From Lacunisphaera sp. (GTDB taxonomy: Bacteria > Verrucomicrobiota > Verrucomicrobiia > Opitutales > Opitutaceae): a stretch of 64,000 bases of DNA. The stretch lies in the NCBI GenBank assembly GCA_029945445.1, contig JAQSCO010000048.1, positions 1-64,000 of the forward strand. The letters run 5' to 3'. Positions 36,589-53,816 of the stretch are shown in pieces (position 1 is the stretch's first letter; each line of letters opens with the position of its first letter). The position numbers and the translations under genes were made by a program. The notes under the pieces were generated by a model. It was not told the DNA's origin. It made no database searches and worked only from the letters and a program-made list of their open reading frames with translations.

Positions 36589-38784
36589 TTAGGTGCGGGA
36601 CGGGCCCTTGGCGTTGGTCTCGACGATCTTCGCGAGCTGCGAGTTCGGGACCTGCGCGAAATGGGACGGCGTGATGGACGCACTGGCACGGCCCTTCGAG
36701 AGGGAGCGAATATCGGTGACGTAACCGAAGAGGAGCTCGAGCGGGACGTGCGCCGAGATGATGCACGCGCCGGACTTGTTTTCCATGCCCTGGATCTGGC
36801 CGCGGCGACGGTTGATGTCGCCCAAGAGGTCGCCCTGGTATTCCTCCGGGGTGGTGACCTCGACGCCCATGATCGGCTCGAGCAGGATCGGGCCGGCCTT
36901 CTTCATCGCCTCCTTGAAGGCGAAGATGCCGGCCATCTTGAAGGCCATTTCGGACGAGTCGACTTCGTGGAACGAACCGTCGGTGATGCGGATGATCGCA
37001 TCGACCACCGGGAAGCCGGCGATGACACCGTTGTTGGCGCCCTCGAGGATGCCGTCAGTCGACGGCTTGATGAATTCCTTCGGGATGGAGCCGCCGACGG
37101 TCTCGTTGATGACCTCGACGCCCTTGCCCTTCTCGTTCGGCTCGATCTGGACGACGACATGGCCGTATTGGCCCTTGCCGCCGGACTGGCGGATGAACTT
37201 GCCTTCGCCTTCGGCCTTCTTGGTGATAGTTTCGCGATAGGCGATCTGGGGCTTGCCCGAAGTGGCCTCGACCTTGAACTCGCGCTTCATGCGGTCGATG
37301 ATGATCTCAAGGTGCAGTTCGCCCATGCCGGCGAGAATCGTCTGGCCGGTGTCTTGGTCGGTCTTGACGCGGAGCGTCGGATCCTCGGCCACAAGGCGCT
37401 GGAGCGCGATGCCCAGCTTTTCCTGGTCGGCCTTGGAGTTCGGCTCGATCGACATCGAGATGACGGGCTCGGGGAACGACGGCGGCTCGAGACGGATGTC
37501 GAAATCCTCGTCGCAAAGCGTGTCGCCCGTGATGACGTCCTTCACACCCACGACGGCGCAGATGTCGCCCGAGTAGGCGACTTCGATCTCCTCGCGCTCG
37601 ATGGCGCGCATGAGGACGAGGCGGGAAACGCGCTCGGTGCGACGGGTGCGGGGATTGTAGAGGGACATGCCGCGCGGCAGCTTGCCGGTGTAGACGCGAA
37701 AGAACACGAGACGGCCCACGAACGGGTCGTTCCAGAGCTTGAAGGCGAGTCCGGCCATCTTGGCCTTGTCGTCGACGACGGCCTCGACGGCCTTGCCGTC
37801 GCTGTCCTGGCCCTGCATGGGCGGGACGTCGATCGGGCTCGGGAGATAGTTGACGACGCAGTCCAGCAGGCGTTGCACGCCCTTCTTCTTGAAGGCCGAA
37901 CCGGGAAACACGCCGGTGAACTGCAGCGAGATGGTGGCCTTGCGGACGCCGAGCAGCAGCTCGTTGACGGAGATCTCCTCGCCGTTGAGATATTTTTCGG
38001 CGATGACATCGTCAAAGTCGGACACGGCCTCGATCAGCTTGTCGCGATATTCCTTCGCCTGCGCCTTCATGGCGTCGGGAATCTCCATCGTGACCGGCTT
38101 CATGCCGAGCGGATCAGCCGGGTTTTCCTCGAAGGAATAGGCGACGTTCTGCACGAGATCGATCAGGCCGGAGAAATTCTCCTCGGCGCCGATCGGGAGG
38201 TAGAGGGCGTGGGCGTTCGCCTTGAGCTTCGTGCGGATATCCTCGATGCAGTGGAAGAAATTCGCGCCGACACGGTCCATCTTGTTGATGAAGGCGATGC
38301 GCGGGACGTTGTATTTGTTGGCCTGGCGCCAGACGGTCTCGGACTGGGGCTGCACACCGGCGACGGCGTCAAACACGGCGACGGCGCCGTCGAGCACCCG
38401 GAGCGAGCGCTCCACCTCGGCCGTGAAGTCCACGTGTCCGGGGGTGTCGATGATATTGATGCGCTGCTTGATCCCCTTCCAGGGGCCCCAGGAGGCGTTC
38501 CAGGCGCAGGAAATGGCGGCGGCGGTGATCGTGATGCCGCGCTCGCGCTCCTGCTCCATCCAGTCGGTCACCGTGGTGCCCTCGTGGACCTCGCCCATCT
38601 TGTGGACGGCGCCGGAGTAGAAAAGGATGCGCTCGGTCGTCGTGGTCTTGCCGGCGTCGATGTGCGCGGCGATGCCGATGTTGCGCGTCCACTCGAGCGG
38701 GAACGGACGGTCCTTCGAATTGACGGCCGAGACCTTCGCCTTGTCGGTGACGACAGTAATCTTGGATGCGACGGAAGAAGACAT
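36589..38784 (-). CDS. fusA: Elongation factor G
   Basis: A 731-residue translocation GTPase. GTP motifs are AHIDAGKTTTTERIL, DTPGHVDFTAEVER and FINKMDRVGANF; domains II-V follow in normal order. The N-terminus is about 30 residues longer than usual (VTDKAKVSAVNSKDRPFPLE) before the G domain. ATG 38784 is the best start; a GTG 21 bp upstream is possible. It lies between rpsG (14 bp) and rpsJ; no tuf follows, unlike E. coli. Confidence 0.98.
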   Translation of the reverse strand: MSSSVASKITVVTDKAKVSAVNSKDRPFPLEWTRNIGIAAHIDAGKTTTTERILFYSGAVHKMGEVHEGTTVTDWMEQERERGITITAAAISCAWNASWGPWKGIKQRINIIDTPGHVDFTAEVERSLRVLDGAVAVFDAVAGVQPQSETVWRQANKYNVPRIAFINKMDRVGANFFHCIEDIRTKLKANAHALYLPIGAEENFSGLIDLVQNVAYSFEENPADPLGMKPVTMEIPDAMKAQAKEYRDKLIEAVSDFDDVIAEKYLNGEEISVNELLLGVRKATISLQFTGVFPGSAFKKKGVQRLLDCVVNYLPSPIDVPPMQGQDSDGKAVEAVVDDKAKMAGLAFKLWNDPFVGRLVFFRVYTGKLPRGMSLYNPRTRRTERVSRLVLMRAIEREEIEVAYSGDICAVVGVKDVITGDTLCDEDFDIRLEPPSFPEPVISMSIEPNSKADQEKLGIALQRLVAEDPTLRVKTDQDTGQTILAGMGELHLEIIIDRMKREFKVEATSGKPQIAYRETITKKAEGEGKFIRQSGGKGQYGHVVVQIEPNEKGKGVEVINETVGGSIPKEFIKPSTDGILEGANNGVIAGFPVVDAIIRITDGSFHEVDSSEMAFKMAGIFAFKEAMKKAGPILLEPIMGVEVTTPEEYQGDLLGDINRRRGQIQGMENKSGACIISAHVPLELLFGYVTDIRSLSKGRASASITPSHFAQVPNSQLAKIVETNAKGPSRT

Positions 38785-38798
38785 GATACGGAAATTCC

Positions 38799-39272
38799 TT
38801 ACCAACGAAGATGGGCGAAGGCGCGGTTGGCCTGGGCCATCTTGTGCATCTCTTCCTTCTTCTTCACGACGGAGCCGGTATTGTTGTAGGCGTCGATGAT
38901 CTCGGTGGCGATCGCCTCGCGCATCGGGACGCCCTTGCGGCCGTTGGCGGCGTCGACAATCCAGCGGAGGGCCAGGGACTCCTGGCGCTCGAACGAAATT
39001 TCCACGGGCACCTGGTAGGTGGCGCCACCGACGCGGCGGCTCTTGACCTCGAGCTTCGGGCGGGCGTTTTCCATCGCGCCCATCAGCAGGTCGACCGGGT
39101 CGCCCTTCTGGAGCTTCTCGCTCACCTTCTCGAAGGCACCGTAGACGATGCGCTCGGCGAGCGTGCGCTTGCCGCTCTTCATGATGACATTGATGAGGTG
39201 CGTAACCAGAGCGCTGTTGTAGCGGACATCCGGAACGGTGGGACGGTGGGTGGCTCGGCGGCGGCGTGACAT
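38799..39272 (-). CDS. rpsG: 30S ribosomal protein uS7
   Basis: A 157-residue 3'-major-domain assembly protein. MSRRRRATHRPTVPDVRYNS, VEVKSRRVGGATYQVPVEI and RAFAHLRW at the end are canonical. In E. coli S7 represses str-operon translation. 22 bp after rpsL. Confidence 0.98.
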   Translation of the reverse strand: MSRRRRATHRPTVPDVRYNSALVTHLINVIMKSGKRTLAERIVYGAFEKVSEKLQKGDPVDLLMGAMENARPKLEVKSRRVGGATYQVPVEISFERQESLALRWIVDAANGRKGVPMREAIATEIIDAYNNTGSVVKKKEEMHKMAQANRAFAHLRW

Positions 39273-39294
39273 GGGAACTTAAAAAGAACGAGGG

Positions 39295-39684
39295 TTAGGC
39301 GGAAGCCTTGGCGGCTTTCGGGCGCTTGACGCCGTATTTGGAGCGGGAGCGGCGGCGCTTCTCGACGCCGGTGGCGTCGAGCGTGCCGCGGACGATGTGA
39401 TAACGCACACCGGGGAGATCCTTCACGCGGCCACCGCGCACGAGCACGATCGAGTGCTCCTGAAGGTTGTGGCCCTCATCGGGGATGTAGGAGATGACCT
39501 CCGTGCCGTTCGTGAGGCGAACCTTGGCGACCTTGCGGATCGCCGAGTTCGGCTTTTTCGGCGTGCGGGTCATGACCTGCACACAGACGCCGCGGCGGAA
39601 GGGGTTACCCTGCAACGCCGGAGCCTTGGACTTCGCGACGACCTTGCGACGTCCTTTTCTCACGAGTTGGTTGATGGTTGGCAT
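39295..39684 (-). CDS. rpsL: 30S ribosomal protein uS12
   Basis: A 129-residue decoding-centre protein. ATG 39684 gives [20 protein letters not shown]. The loops [12 protein letters not shown] and [13 protein letters not shown] keep the Lys residues whose change gives streptomycin resistance, so it is wild-type there. A short Lys/Ala tail ends the protein. First gene of the fused str/S10/spc/alpha operon, with a 583-bp region upstream. Confidence 0.98.
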   Translation of the reverse strand: MPTINQLVRKGRRKVVAKSKAPALQGNPFRRGVCVQVMTRTPKKPNSAIRKVAKVRLTNGTEVISYIPDEGHNLQEHSIVLVRGGRVKDLPGVRYHIVRGTLDATGVEKRRRSRSKYGVKRPKAAKASA

Positions 39685-40210
39685 GTGGTTGGATGGAAGT
39701 GTTTGGAAAAGTAGAAAAAGAGCGCGGAACCTACCCGAGGCGATGCCTCCGGCAAGCACTATTTCGCGCTTTGGTTGGAAACACGAATTTCAGAGGGAAA
39801 ACCGCCGGAAATCGTGGCGTCTCAGGTGCCTCAACAGTTTGGCTGCCGCGGCTGTAAGTGACGAATGGGATGGTTAGGAAAGCAGGCGGCTTCACCCCCT
39901 ATCAAGTGTTAAATCAACAAAAGCCCGGAAAAGTTGTTCACAAGGCGCTCGTCGGACCAAAAGCCGATTGTAAAACCCGTTTCCACTCCCCTCGCCCCGC
40001 CCCAGCCCTGCCTAGTCGAAGCCAAAAAGAACGACCGGCCAGTAAAGGCCGGGCGAGAAAACATCAGGAGCTAGGCTCTACCGACATCTTTTTGGCGGGA
40101 GGAACTGCAGAGTCCCTTTTTTTAGAGGGGAAAACAAGTCTGGTTTTTCCCATGCGAGGATGATCTGCCTTCGCCCTGCGCGCTAAGGCGCGTTTGTTTT
40201 GGGCTCCGCC
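39685..40210 (-). other. Non-coding leader region upstream of rpsL
   Basis: This is the only gene-free stretch above 300 bp. It probably holds the promoter of the rpsL-rplQ operon and a long leader. It is more A/T-rich than the coding parts. I found no strong -35/-10 pair. TACAAT (39972-39967, minus strand) is a possible -10, but no good -35 precedes it. A hairpin is noted at 40035-40052. A 101-codon plus-strand frame here looks non-coding. Confidence 0.5.
40035..40052 (-). terminator. GC hairpin, possible second terminator or attenuator
   Basis: CCGGCC (40052-40047) pairs with GGCCGG (40040-40035) on the minus strand around TTTACT. TCGTTCTTTTT follows, a loose T-rich tail. It is about 160 bp beyond the main rpoC terminator, so it could catch read-through or act in the rpsL leader. 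Confidence 0.35.
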
Positions 40211-40246
40211 AAAAACAAAAAAGCCGCGGACTTTCGTCCGCGGCTT
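40211..40246 (-). terminator. Intrinsic terminator after rpoC
   Basis: On the minus strand an 11-bp perfect stem, AAGCCGCGGAC (40246-40236) with GTCCGCGGCTT (40231-40221), and the loop GAAA are followed by TTTTGTTTTT (40220-40211). It lies 21 bp past the rpoC stop and separates the rpoBC unit from the rpsL operon. Confidence 0.92.
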
Positions 40247-40267
40247 CGAAGTTTCTTTCTGGTGAGT

Positions 40268-44395
<4,128 letters not shown>

Positions 44396-44426
44396 TATGA
44401 TTTTGCTCCCAGTATAGTGTTAAGAG

Positions 44427-48221
<3,795 letters not shown>

Positions 48222-48352
48222 GGAATTTCCCGTTTAAGTGTGAGACGAAAAGAAAGTGACAAAACTCAGCCGTGCAGGAGCGCACGACCGGCAGTGGGGC
48301 GCCCGGACGCGGGGTCCTGGGACGCGGAAAGAACGAATGAAAGAAAGCCGAA

Positions 48353-48382
48353 AGACAGGCCGCGGTTCGACACGGCCTGTCT
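48353..48382 (-). promoter_or_regulatory. Stem-loop between rplL and rpoB
   Basis: AGACAGGCCG (48382-48373) pairs perfectly with CGGCCTGTCT (48362-48353) around a 10-nt loop on the minus strand. TTCGGCTTTC follows, with only a weak U-rich tail. In E. coli a partial attenuator and an RNase III site lie at this same place and reduce rpoBC relative to rplJL. By position this hairpin may do the same; that is inference. Confidence 0.55.
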
Positions 48383-48422
48383 CGGTGAATTGAGCTGACT
48401 AGAGGGCGAAAACGCCAAGCGG

Positions 48423-48803
<381 letters not shown>

Positions 48804-48931
48804 GGTATTTTCTCCTGAAGCGGATAGCGGTCCCGGTTGGAACGCGTTTAAGGGACGTATCCCCTAGCCTCTTCCTTGGATATTTTGCTTCCCCGGCTTG
48901 CGCCGGAAAAATTGGGTTGGGAATCGGTTGG

Positions 48932-49429
48932 TTAGGCGGCCGGAGCAGCGGACTGCTCCTTCTTGACCTTGGCGTCGAGGACGCGGACGAACGCCGCGCC
49001 CTGCATGGTGAACAGGCCGAGGAGCATCGAGCGCAGTGCGTCGAACGACGGCAGGTCGGCGAGCTTCGAGAGATCCGCGGCGGACATCATCTTCTTGTCC
49101 ATGACGCCGACCTTCACCTCGAGCTTCTGCTTTTCCTCGATGAACTTTTTCAGGACCTTGGCGACGCCGGGGGCATTCTTGCCGCCGACGACGACGGCCG
49201 TCTGGCCGGTCAGGGACTTCTCGAGGTCGGGCAGGCCCAGGGCCTTGGCGGCGACGCGGAACGAGCTGTTCTTGACGACGTGAAACTCGGCCTTCTCCGG
49301 GGCGAGGCGCTTGCGCAGCTCGGCCGCGTCGGCGACGGTGAGTTTCGTGAAGTTCGTGAGGATGACGTAGTCGGACTTCTTCAGGTGCCCGCTGACCTCA
49401 TCGATCAAATATTGTTTTTCGGCTCTCAT
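48932..49429 (-). CDS. rplJ: 50S ribosomal protein uL10
   Basis: A 165-residue stalk base. MRAEKQYLIDEVSGHLKKSD, the RNA-binding KAEFHVVKNSSFRVA and the C-terminal helix for L12 dimers are seen. AAGGAG lies 6 bp before the ATG. In E. coli the L10-L12 complex represses its own mRNA. 128 bp separate it from rplL. Confidence 0.97.
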   Translation of the reverse strand: MRAEKQYLIDEVSGHLKKSDYVILTNFTKLTVADAAELRKRLAPEKAEFHVVKNSSFRVAAKALGLPDLEKSLTGQTAVVVGGKNAPGVAKVLKKFIEEKQKLEVKVGVMDKKMMSAADLSKLADLPSFDALRSMLLGLFTMQGAAFVRVLDAKVKKEQSAAPAA

Positions 49430-49439
49430 GGTGGGCTCC

Positions 49440-50135
49440 TTAGAATTTGTTGAACTCGGTGGCCGCGAGCTTCACGCCCGGGCTCATCGAGGACGAGAGC
49501 GTGACGCTCTTGATGTAGTGGCCCTTGAACGCGGCCGGCTTGGCCTTGCCGACGGCCTCGAGGACCGCGGAAATGTTCTCGGTGATCTGGTCGGCGCTGA
49601 ACGAGCGCTTGCCGACGCCGACGCCGATGTTGGCGGTCTTGTCGACCTTGAACTCGACGCGGCCGGCCTTGACGGCCTTGATGCCCGCGGCGATGTCGTC
49701 GGTGACGGTGCCGGACTTCGGGTTCGGCATGAGGCCCTTGGGACCGAGCACGCGCGCGAGGGTGCGGACCTGCTTCATGGCCTCGGTGGTCGAGATGGCG
49801 ACGTCGAAGTCGAGCCAGCCGCCGTTGATCTTGGCCATCAGCTCGGTGAGGCCGGCATGGTCGGCGCCGGCGGCGATCGCCTTGTCGGCATCGTCGGTGA
49901 AGACGATCACGCGGACCTTCTTGCCGGAACCGTTGGGCAGCGGCGTGGTGCCGCGGACCATCTGGTCGCCCTGGGCGGGATCCACGCCGAGGCGGAAGGA
50001 CAGCTCGACGGTCTCGTCGAATTTGGCCTTCGGGAATTTGTTCAGGATCTCCACGGCATCCTTGAGGGGATACTCCTTGGCGAGATCAGCCGCCGAGACG
50101 GCGCTGCGGTATCTTTTGCTTTGTTTGACGGGCAT
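49440..50135 (-). CDS. rplA: 50S ribosomal protein uL1
   Basis: A 231-residue L1-stalk protein that helps E-site tRNA release. Signatures are MPVKQSKRYRSAVSAADLA, LPNGSGKKVRVIVFTDDAD and LGPKGLMPNPKSGTVTDDIA. In many bacteria L1 represses the rplK-rplA mRNA. AAGGAG lies 7 bp before the ATG. 63 bp after rplK. Confidence 0.98.
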   Translation of the reverse strand: MPVKQSKRYRSAVSAADLAKEYPLKDAVEILNKFPKAKFDETVELSFRLGVDPAQGDQMVRGTTPLPNGSGKKVRVIVFTDDADKAIAAGADHAGLTELMAKINGGWLDFDVAISTTEAMKQVRTLARVLGPKGLMPNPKSGTVTDDIAAGIKAVKAGRVEFKVDKTANIGVGVGKRSFSADQITENISAVLEAVGKAKPAAFKGHYIKSVTLSSSMSPGVKLAATEFNKF

Positions 50136-50198
50136 GTTGGACTCCTTGCGGTGCGAACGTCCGTGAGGACTCCCGCGGTGAGTGGTGGTTGGGTGAAA

Positions 50199-50624
50199 TT
50201 AGTCGACGACTTCAATGCCCATGTTGCGGGCGGTGCCGGCGATCATGCGGATGGCGGCCTCTTCGCTGTTCGCGTTGAGGTCGGCCTTCTTGATCTTGAT
50301 GATCTCGAGGATCTGCTTCTTCGTGACCTTGCCGACCTTGTCCATGTTGGGCTTGGCGGAACCGGTCGCGATGCCGGCGGCCTTCTTCAGGAGCACGGAC
50401 GCCGGGGGCGACTTGAGGATGAACGTGAAGGACTTGTCCGAGTAGACCGTGATGACGACCGGAATGATCATGCCATTCTGGTCCTTGGTCTTCGCGTTGA
50501 ATTCCTTGCAGAAGCCCATGATGTTGACGCCTTGGGCGCCGAGGGCGGGACCGACCGGGGGCGCCGGATTGGCGGCACCGGCGGGAAGCTGGAGGCGGAC
50601 GTAGCCTTGAATCTTTTTGGCCAT
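50199..50624 (-). CDS. rplK: 50S ribosomal protein uL11
   Basis: A 141-residue factor-binding-site protein, involved in stringent response signalling and thiostrepton binding. [40 protein letters not shown] and the C-terminal [10 protein letters not shown] are canonical. 45 bp after nusG. Confidence 0.98.
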   Translation of the reverse strand: MAKKIQGYVRLQLPAGAANPAPPVGPALGAQGVNIMGFCKEFNAKTKDQNGMIIPVVITVYSDKSFTFILKSPPASVLLKKAAGIATGSAKPNMDKVGKVTKKQILEIIKIKKADLNANSEEAAIRMIAGTARNMGIEVVD

Positions 50625-50669
50625 GGTAGTTTTTGGTAAGGGAGGACTGGTTGGTGGGGGGCGGCTGGA

Positions 50670-51245
50670 TCAGCTTTCAGAGGCGCGCTGGACCTGCCAG
50701 TATTCGAGTTCGACGGGCGTAAACCGGCCGAAAATGGAGACGGAAATCTTGAGCTTGCCGCGGGCGGGATCGACCTCGTCGACGCGGCCGGTGAGGTTGG
50801 CGAAGGCGCCGTCGGTGATCTTGAGTTCCTCGCCGACCTCGAAGGTGACCTTCGGCACTTCCTTGCCGGAGGCGGCCTCGATGCGGGCCTTGATCTCGTC
50901 GATCTCGGCCTGGCGGAGCGGGGCGGGATGGTCACCGCCGACAAAGCCGATGACGCCGGCCGCGTCCTTCACGAAGTAGAACGGCTTGATGATGACCTGT
51001 TTTTCCGCGTCGTAGAGCGACATGTTGATGAACACGTAGCCCGGATAGAGTTTGCGGACCTTGGTGGACTTCTTGCCGCCCTTGACCTCGGACACGACCT
51101 CGGTCGGCAGCAGCACCTCGAAGATGTGGTCGTCGAGTTCCTCGGCCTTCTTGAATTTCTCGAGGTAGTTCTTCACCTTGTTCTCCTGGCCGGAGAGGGT
51201 GTGGAGCGCGAACCATTGGGCGCCGGTGGAAGTCTGGGTGCTCAT
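50670..51245 (-). CDS. nusG: Transcription termination/antitermination factor NusG
   Basis: A 191-residue elongation factor linking RNA polymerase to Rho or the ribosome. The NGN domain contains ALHTLSGQENKVKNYLEKF and the KOW domain contains KITDGAFANLTGRVDEVDPA. The segment VKGGKKSTKVRKLYPGYVFI joins the strands of the NGN fold. 11 bp after secE, the standard pair. Confidence 0.97.
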   Translation of the reverse strand: MSTQTSTGAQWFALHTLSGQENKVKNYLEKFKKAEELDDHIFEVLLPTEVVSEVKGGKKSTKVRKLYPGYVFINMSLYDAEKQVIIKPFYFVKDAAGVIGFVGGDHPAPLRQAEIDEIKARIEAASGKEVPKVTFEVGEELKITDGAFANLTGRVDEVDPARGKLKISVSIFGRFTPVELEYWQVQRASES

Positions 51246-51256
51246 CGGGAAAGGGT

Positions 51257-51463
51257 TTAGCGGGCGACGAGCGACGTCACGGCATCGACCACGTTGTAGA
51301 GGGCGAAGTCGCTGATGCCGGTGAACAGGCCGAGAAGCAGGCAGGCGACGACCACGACGATCGTGGAGTCCTTGAGCTCGGACTTGGACGGCCAGTCGGC
51401 TTTCAGCAACTCGTGCCAGAGTTCGACGAAGAAGATGCGGGCGCTGCGGAAGGGATTTGCCAT
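51257..51463 (-). CDS. secE: Preprotein translocase subunit SecE
   Basis: A 68-residue minimal SecE that clamps SecY. The amphipathic RIFFVELWHELLKADWPSKS carries the conserved WP, followed by one membrane helix (about 36-60, STIVVVVACLLLGLFTGIS). ATG 51463 is chosen; the open frame upstream runs into tRNA-Trp. It lies 20 bp after the tRNA. Confidence 0.95.
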   Translation of the reverse strand: MANPFRSARIFFVELWHELLKADWPSKSELKDSTIVVVVACLLLGLFTGISDFALYNVVDAVTSLVAR

Positions 51464-51483
51464 GTGTTTTTGTCGGGCGAAAG

Positions 51484-51559
51484 TGGCAGGGGCGGAGGGA
51501 ATCGAACCCCCAACCAACGGTTTTGGAGACCGCTACTCTACCAATTGAGCTACACCCCT
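51484..51559 (-). tRNA. trnW: tRNA-Trp (CCA anticodon)
   Basis: A 76-nt cloverleaf on the minus strand. The acceptor AGGGGTG (51559-51553) pairs with CGCCCCT, the D-arm is GCTCAATTGGTAGAGT and the anticodon loop is CTCCAAA, giving CCA. The T-arm carries GGTTCGATTCC. The discriminator is G, and the 3' CCA is encoded (51486-51484). tRNA-Trp between tuf and secE is a common bacterial order. Confidence 0.97.
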
Positions 51560-51585
51560 GTGATTATTACTGTTTTCTTTTAGAC

Positions 51586-51623
51586 GACACAGCCGGGACC
51601 CCCAAAGGAGCCCCGGCAGCGTC
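51586..51623 (-). other. Long stem-loop between tuf and tRNA-Trp
   Basis: On the minus strand 51623-51607 pairs with 51602-51586: 17 positions with one mismatch and three G-T wobbles around a TTTG loop. No T-run follows (TCTAAAAGAAAAC), so it is not a clear intrinsic terminator. It could be a processing site that frees the tRNA, or a barrier that shields the tuf 3' end. Confidence 0.55.
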
Positions 51624-51645
51624 GGTCGGAAGAGGTTAAGGACGC

Positions 51646-52836
51646 TTATTCGACGATCTCGGTGACACGACCGGCACCGATGGTGCGGCCGCCCTCGCGG
51701 ATGGCGAATTTCTGGGTCTTCTCCATGGCGATCGGCACGATCAGCGCGATATCGACGGCGATGTTGTCGCCCGGCATGATCATCTCCACGCCCTTCGGCA
51801 GGTTGACGACGCCGGTCACGTCCGTGGTGCGGAAGTAGAACTGGGGACGGTAGCCGTTGAAGAACGGCGTGTGGCGGCCACCCTCGTCCTTCGAGAGCAC
51901 GTAGATTTCGGCCTTGGCCTTCGTGTGCGGCTTGATGGACTTCGGGGCGGCGATGACCTGGCCGCGCTCGATGCCTTCCTTTTCAATACCGCGGAGGAGG
52001 ATGCCGACGTTGTCGCCCGCCTGGCCCTGATCGAGGAGCTTGCGGAACATCTCGATGCCGGTGACGACGGTCGTGGTCGTGTCCTTGAGGCCGACAATCT
52101 CGACGGTCTCGTTGATCTTGACGATACCGCGCTCAATACGGCCCGTCGCGACGGTGCCGCGGCCGGTGATCGAAAAGACGTCCTCGACGGACATCAGGAA
52201 GGGCTTGTCGAGCTCGCGGACGGGCTCGGCGATTTCGGCATCGACGGCCTCCATCAGCGCCTGGATCGCGGCCAAGCCCTCGGGCTTGCCCTCGAGGGCG
52301 GCGGTGGCGGAGCCCCGGATGATCTTGGTCTTCGCGCCGTCGAACTGATACTTGGTCAGCAGGTCGCGGATTTCCTCTTCGACGAGGTCGAGGAGTTCCT
52401 TGTCATCGATCAGGTCGACCTTGTTCAGGAAGACGACGATGTTCGGCACGCCGACCTGACGGGCGAGCAGGATGTGCTCGCGGGTCTGCGGCATCGGGCC
52501 GTCCGCCGCGGAGACGACGAGGATCGCGCCGTCCATCTGGGCGGCGCCGGTGATCATGTTCTTGACGAAGTCGGCGTGGCCGGGGCAGTCGACGTGCGCA
52601 TAGTGGCGCTTGTCGGACTCATACTCCACGTGGGCGACCGAGATCGTGACGATCTTGGAGGCATCACGCACCGTGCCGCCCTTGGCGATGTCCGCGTAGG
52701 ACTTGGCCTCGGCGAGACCCTTGCGGGCCTGAGCCGAGAGGATTGCGGTCGTCAGGGTCGTTTTGCCGTGGTCAACGTGACCGATGGTCCCGATGTTGAC
52801 GTGCGGCTTCTTGCGTTCGAATGTTCCTTTAGCCAT
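51646..52836 (-). CDS. tuf: Elongation factor Tu
   Basis: A 396-residue GTPase delivering aminoacyl-tRNA. ATG 52836 gives [23 protein letters not shown] motifs are [19 protein letters not shown] and NKVD; domains II and III end in [15 protein letters not shown]. It is the only tuf in the window and is missing from the usual second place after fusA. 69 bp after tRNA-Thr. Confidence 0.99.
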   Translation of the reverse strand: MAKGTFERKKPHVNIGTIGHVDHGKTTLTTAILSAQARKGLAEAKSYADIAKGGTVRDASKIVTISVAHVEYESDKRHYAHVDCPGHADFVKNMITGAAQMDGAILVVSAADGPMPQTREHILLARQVGVPNIVVFLNKVDLIDDKELLDLVEEEIRDLLTKYQFDGAKTKIIRGSATAALEGKPEGLAAIQALMEAVDAEIAEPVRELDKPFLMSVEDVFSITGRGTVATGRIERGIVKINETVEIVGLKDTTTTVVTGIEMFRKLLDQGQAGDNVGILLRGIEKEGIERGQVIAAPKSIKPHTKAKAEIYVLSKDEGGRHTPFFNGYRPQFYFRTTDVTGVVNLPKGVEMIMPGDNIAVDIALIVPIAMEKTQKFAIREGGRTIGAGRVTEIVE

Positions 52837-52905
52837 ATGGAGTAGTAGTTTAGTTTGGTATTGAAGTTGTTGATCTTGATTAACGTCGGAGATCAGAGAC
52901 GTCCC

Positions 52906-52981
52906 TGGAGCCCAGAACCGGATTCGAACCGGCGACCTCGTCCTTACCAAGAACGTGCTCTACCAACTGAGCTATCTGGGC
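52906..52981 (-). tRNA. trnT: tRNA-Thr (GGT anticodon)
   Basis: A 76-nt cloverleaf on the minus strand. The acceptor GCCCAGA (52981-52975) pairs with TCTGGGC, the D-arm is GCTCAGTTGGTAGAGC and the anticodon loop TTGGTAA gives GGT. The T-arm has GGTTCGAATCC. The discriminator is T, and CCA is encoded (52908-52906). tRNA-Thr just upstream of tuf is common. A TTGACG hexamer (53046-53041, minus) upstream could be a -35, but no convincing -10 follows. Confidence 0.97.
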
Positions 52982-53074
52982 AGACCAAGTCACTGGCAAA
53001 AAACAAAGAGAACGTCGAAGAAACGACTCCTAAAATAGACCGTCAACTAGATTCTTCCGAATTTCCCAAAAATC

Positions 53075-53806
53075 CTATGGCCCCACCAAAACGCGGTAGC
53101 GGCCCGGGCTCAGGCGTTCGCCCAGTCTGAATGATTTTACAAAATAGGAACGGAAGAAACTATCAATCTCTTCCCAGCCGGATCCGCTTACCAGCACCAG
53201 ATCACCAACTATCCCGGCGCTGTTTACGACTGCCAGAAATTCCAAGGGCGCAAAATCCGATCGTGGCAGCGGGAGGCCTCTAAGTGATTGGGCCATAGTG
53301 TTTTTACTGACAACCAAGTTCCTGATTTCCACGAAAGCACTGCGCTCCTCCAAGGCCGAATGCGGCACGTCAATCTGTCCCACACCGGCAAATGGCGCCT
53401 CATTGCCTTGGGCAACCACATCCGCCAGCCGCTCCGGCACCACCGCCGCTTCGCTGCCGTAGCTTTTGATACTTTGGTCACCCAGCGTGATTTTCTCCCC
53501 GAAATTCTCGAAGACCTTCCCCGGCTGGCGGCGCATGCTTTGCGGCAATGGCCGCTGGCCGAAATTCCATTCGGTCGGGAAAAATAGCGGCGTCGGGTCC
53601 ATCAATTCCGCCTGCTCGCGCAAAACTTGGTCCCCCGCCCCCGTGCCTGCCCCGGCCAGCCGCACGAAGGGCGCCTTCCCCGAAGCCGTCACCGCCGTCA
53701 CCGCGGGCTTCACCCGCGCCGTGTTCCACCACACGCCCGTCACCATCACGGCCGAAGCCAGCCCGATCCAGACGCGGCGCTTGATTTCGATTTTCCCGAT
53801 GCGCAT
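53075..53806 (-). CDS. Membrane-anchored protein with TonB-like C-terminus
   Basis: A 243-residue protein starting at ATG 53806. It has a basic N-terminus, then one membrane helix (about 10-28, RVWIGLASAVMVTGVWW) and a periplasmic part with Ala/Gly/Thr-rich linker. The last 45 residues (GDLVLVSGSGWEEIDSFFRS, then RLGERLSPGRYRVLV) resemble the TonB C-terminal domain pattern of a strand, a helix and a closing strand. It lies 10 bp after the exbD-like gene, the normal place of a tonB gene. TonB assignment is inference from layout and weak similarity; no long Pro-Lys spacer is seen. Confidence 0.6.
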   Translation of the reverse strand: MRIGKIEIKRRVWIGLASAVMVTGVWWNTARVKPAVTAVTASGKAPFVRLAGAGTGAGDQVLREQAELMDPTPLFFPTEWNFGQRPLPQSMRRQPGKVFENFGEKITLGDQSIKSYGSEAAVVPERLADVVAQGNEAPFAGVGQIDVPHSALEERSAFVEIRNLVVSKNTMAQSLRGLPLPRSDFAPLEFLAVVNSAGIVGDLVLVSGSGWEEIDSFFRSYFVKSFRLGERLSPGRYRVLVGP

Positions 53807-53816
53807 GGGCGCCTCT

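Noticed and set aside
39858-40163. 101-codon plus-strand frame in the rpsL leader
   Set aside because: It has no recognisable motif, mixed composition and no ribosome site, and it crosses the hairpin at 40035-40052. More likely non-coding leader DNA.
53041-53046. TTGACG as -35 of the tRNA-Thr/tuf operon
   Set aside because: No good -10 hexamer stands 16-18 bp downstream. The promoter is probably in this area, but I cannot place it.
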